NCBI RefSeq assembly: GCF_026151205.1
Contig: NC_087075.1
Span: 10,586,303 to 10,650,302 of the forward strand
Reading direction: 5' to 3'
Length of the DNA: 64,000 bases
Origin: Bolinopsis microptera
Lineage: Eukaryota > Ctenophora > Tentaculata > Lobata > Bolinopsidae
A program made the position numbers and the translations under genes. Every line of letters starts with the position of its first letter. The first letter of the stretch is position 1. Of this stretch, positions 63,440 to 64,000 are shown piece by piece. Under the pieces are notes generated by a model that ran no database searches, was not told the origin of the DNA, and saw nothing but the letters and a program-made list of their open reading frames with translations.

Positions 63440-64000
63440 CAGCTCGGCGCGGCACAGTAGCGCATCGCGCTACAACAACGGGTGTTACTCTTGACGGATG
63501 GTACTTGTCTAAATTTTATCGAAGTAGAGCGCGACTCAGCGCGCTCCTAGCTTTCTTCTCGAAATATTGGCCAGAGGTATTTAATCATTCATTGTCATAC
63601 GTTGTATGACCAGCCGCGCACGAGTGCGCGGCTCCCCTGTATCGTAGAAATTCTATAGAGTGGGTTCCACCATATAGTGAAACGACCGTGGGGGTCACGA
63701 CGTGATACAAATCATCCAAAAGCTTTGTAAAGTTTTAAAATATTAAATAATTTACTACCAGACGCATACTATTCCATATTTGTATTTATAATTATATTCA
63801 TTAATTCCTCCAAAGTACTTGATTCACGATGTCAATCCTTCGCATCTCGCCGATCTGCATACGTGGTTGCGAGAAGAATTATTTGATGCGCGGCGCGACC
63901 CAGTAGTGCATCGCGCTACAATGAAATTGCTTGTCATACGTTGTATGACCCGCCGCGCACGAGTGCGCGGCTCCCCCTGTATCGCCGAAACTCTACAGGG
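63440..64000. repeat. GC-rich interspersed repeats, two related copies
   Basis: GTCATACGTTGTATGAC followed by GCCGCGCACGAGTGCGCGGC (a hairpin) and CCCCTGTATCG occurs at 63593-63660 and 63932-64000. CATCGCGCTACAA with a GCGCGGC lead occurs at about 63447-63475 and 63888-63921. The part from 63480 matches 8988-9215. The repeat continues past the window edge. Confidence 0.7.

Overview
The window is animal nuclear DNA. It is AT-rich and has many GT-AG introns between exons of about 80-220 bases. It carries the metazoan proteins EPAC, TTI1, a GLUT transporter and a rhodopsin-class receptor, and it is full of LINEs, hAT-like elements and other inverted-repeat elements. I favour an early-branching or other marine invertebrate, perhaps a cnidarian. 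That is a guess from overall character, not from a diagnostic gene.

Layout. (1) 300-4609, plus strand: the 3' half of an EPAC (cAMP-activated Rap exchange factor) gene in twelve exons; the cAMP-binding half lies left of the window. A 2.2 kb terminal-inverted-repeat (TIR) element follows it. (2) 10391-37896, minus strand: a complete TTI1 gene in 26 coding exons. Summing my exon calls gives 1091 codons with every splice phase matching, close to the usual length for the family. Two intronless genes lie inside TTI1 introns on the opposite strand: a secretory membrane protein (15764-17032) and a seven-transmembrane receptor (32474-33436). (3) 39225-47408 with probable 5' exons up to 53932, minus strand: a GLUT/SLC2A sugar transporter whose distal exons encode two acidic di-leucine motifs. 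(4) 56803-62109, plus strand: a nearly complete CR1/L2-type LINE. Its first ORF joins an AlkB-like 2-oxoglutarate/Fe(II) oxygenase domain to an SGNH hydrolase domain. The second ORF is an AP-endonuclease/reverse transcriptase.

The strongest candidates for something undescribed are the AlkB-SGNH LINE and a recurring type of ORF-less element. At least five elements (4650-6834, 9380-9697, 40473-41139, 43331-44070, 51331-52843) have inverted ends and are filled with many diverged copies of one short motif, palindromic in most of them. Each element has its own motif: TTTGTCACA, ATGGCATAAAT, TTGGCCCA, a GTCGAC-centred palindrome, or GAGGTTAACCTC. Target duplications of several types (TA, TTAA, 8 bp) suggest that unrelated transposase families have converged on the same internal design.

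Other notable structure: a minisatellite that repeats a GLUT 3' splice site about twelve times; an intronic array with about 18 exact TGACGTCA sites; a 650 bp CAAA repeat next to a TTI1 splice donor; and a nested pair of hAT-like insertions whose two target duplications are both perfect. TTI1 and EPAC converge near 10.1-10.4 kb. The rest is intronic or intergenic DNA in which I recognise no genes.
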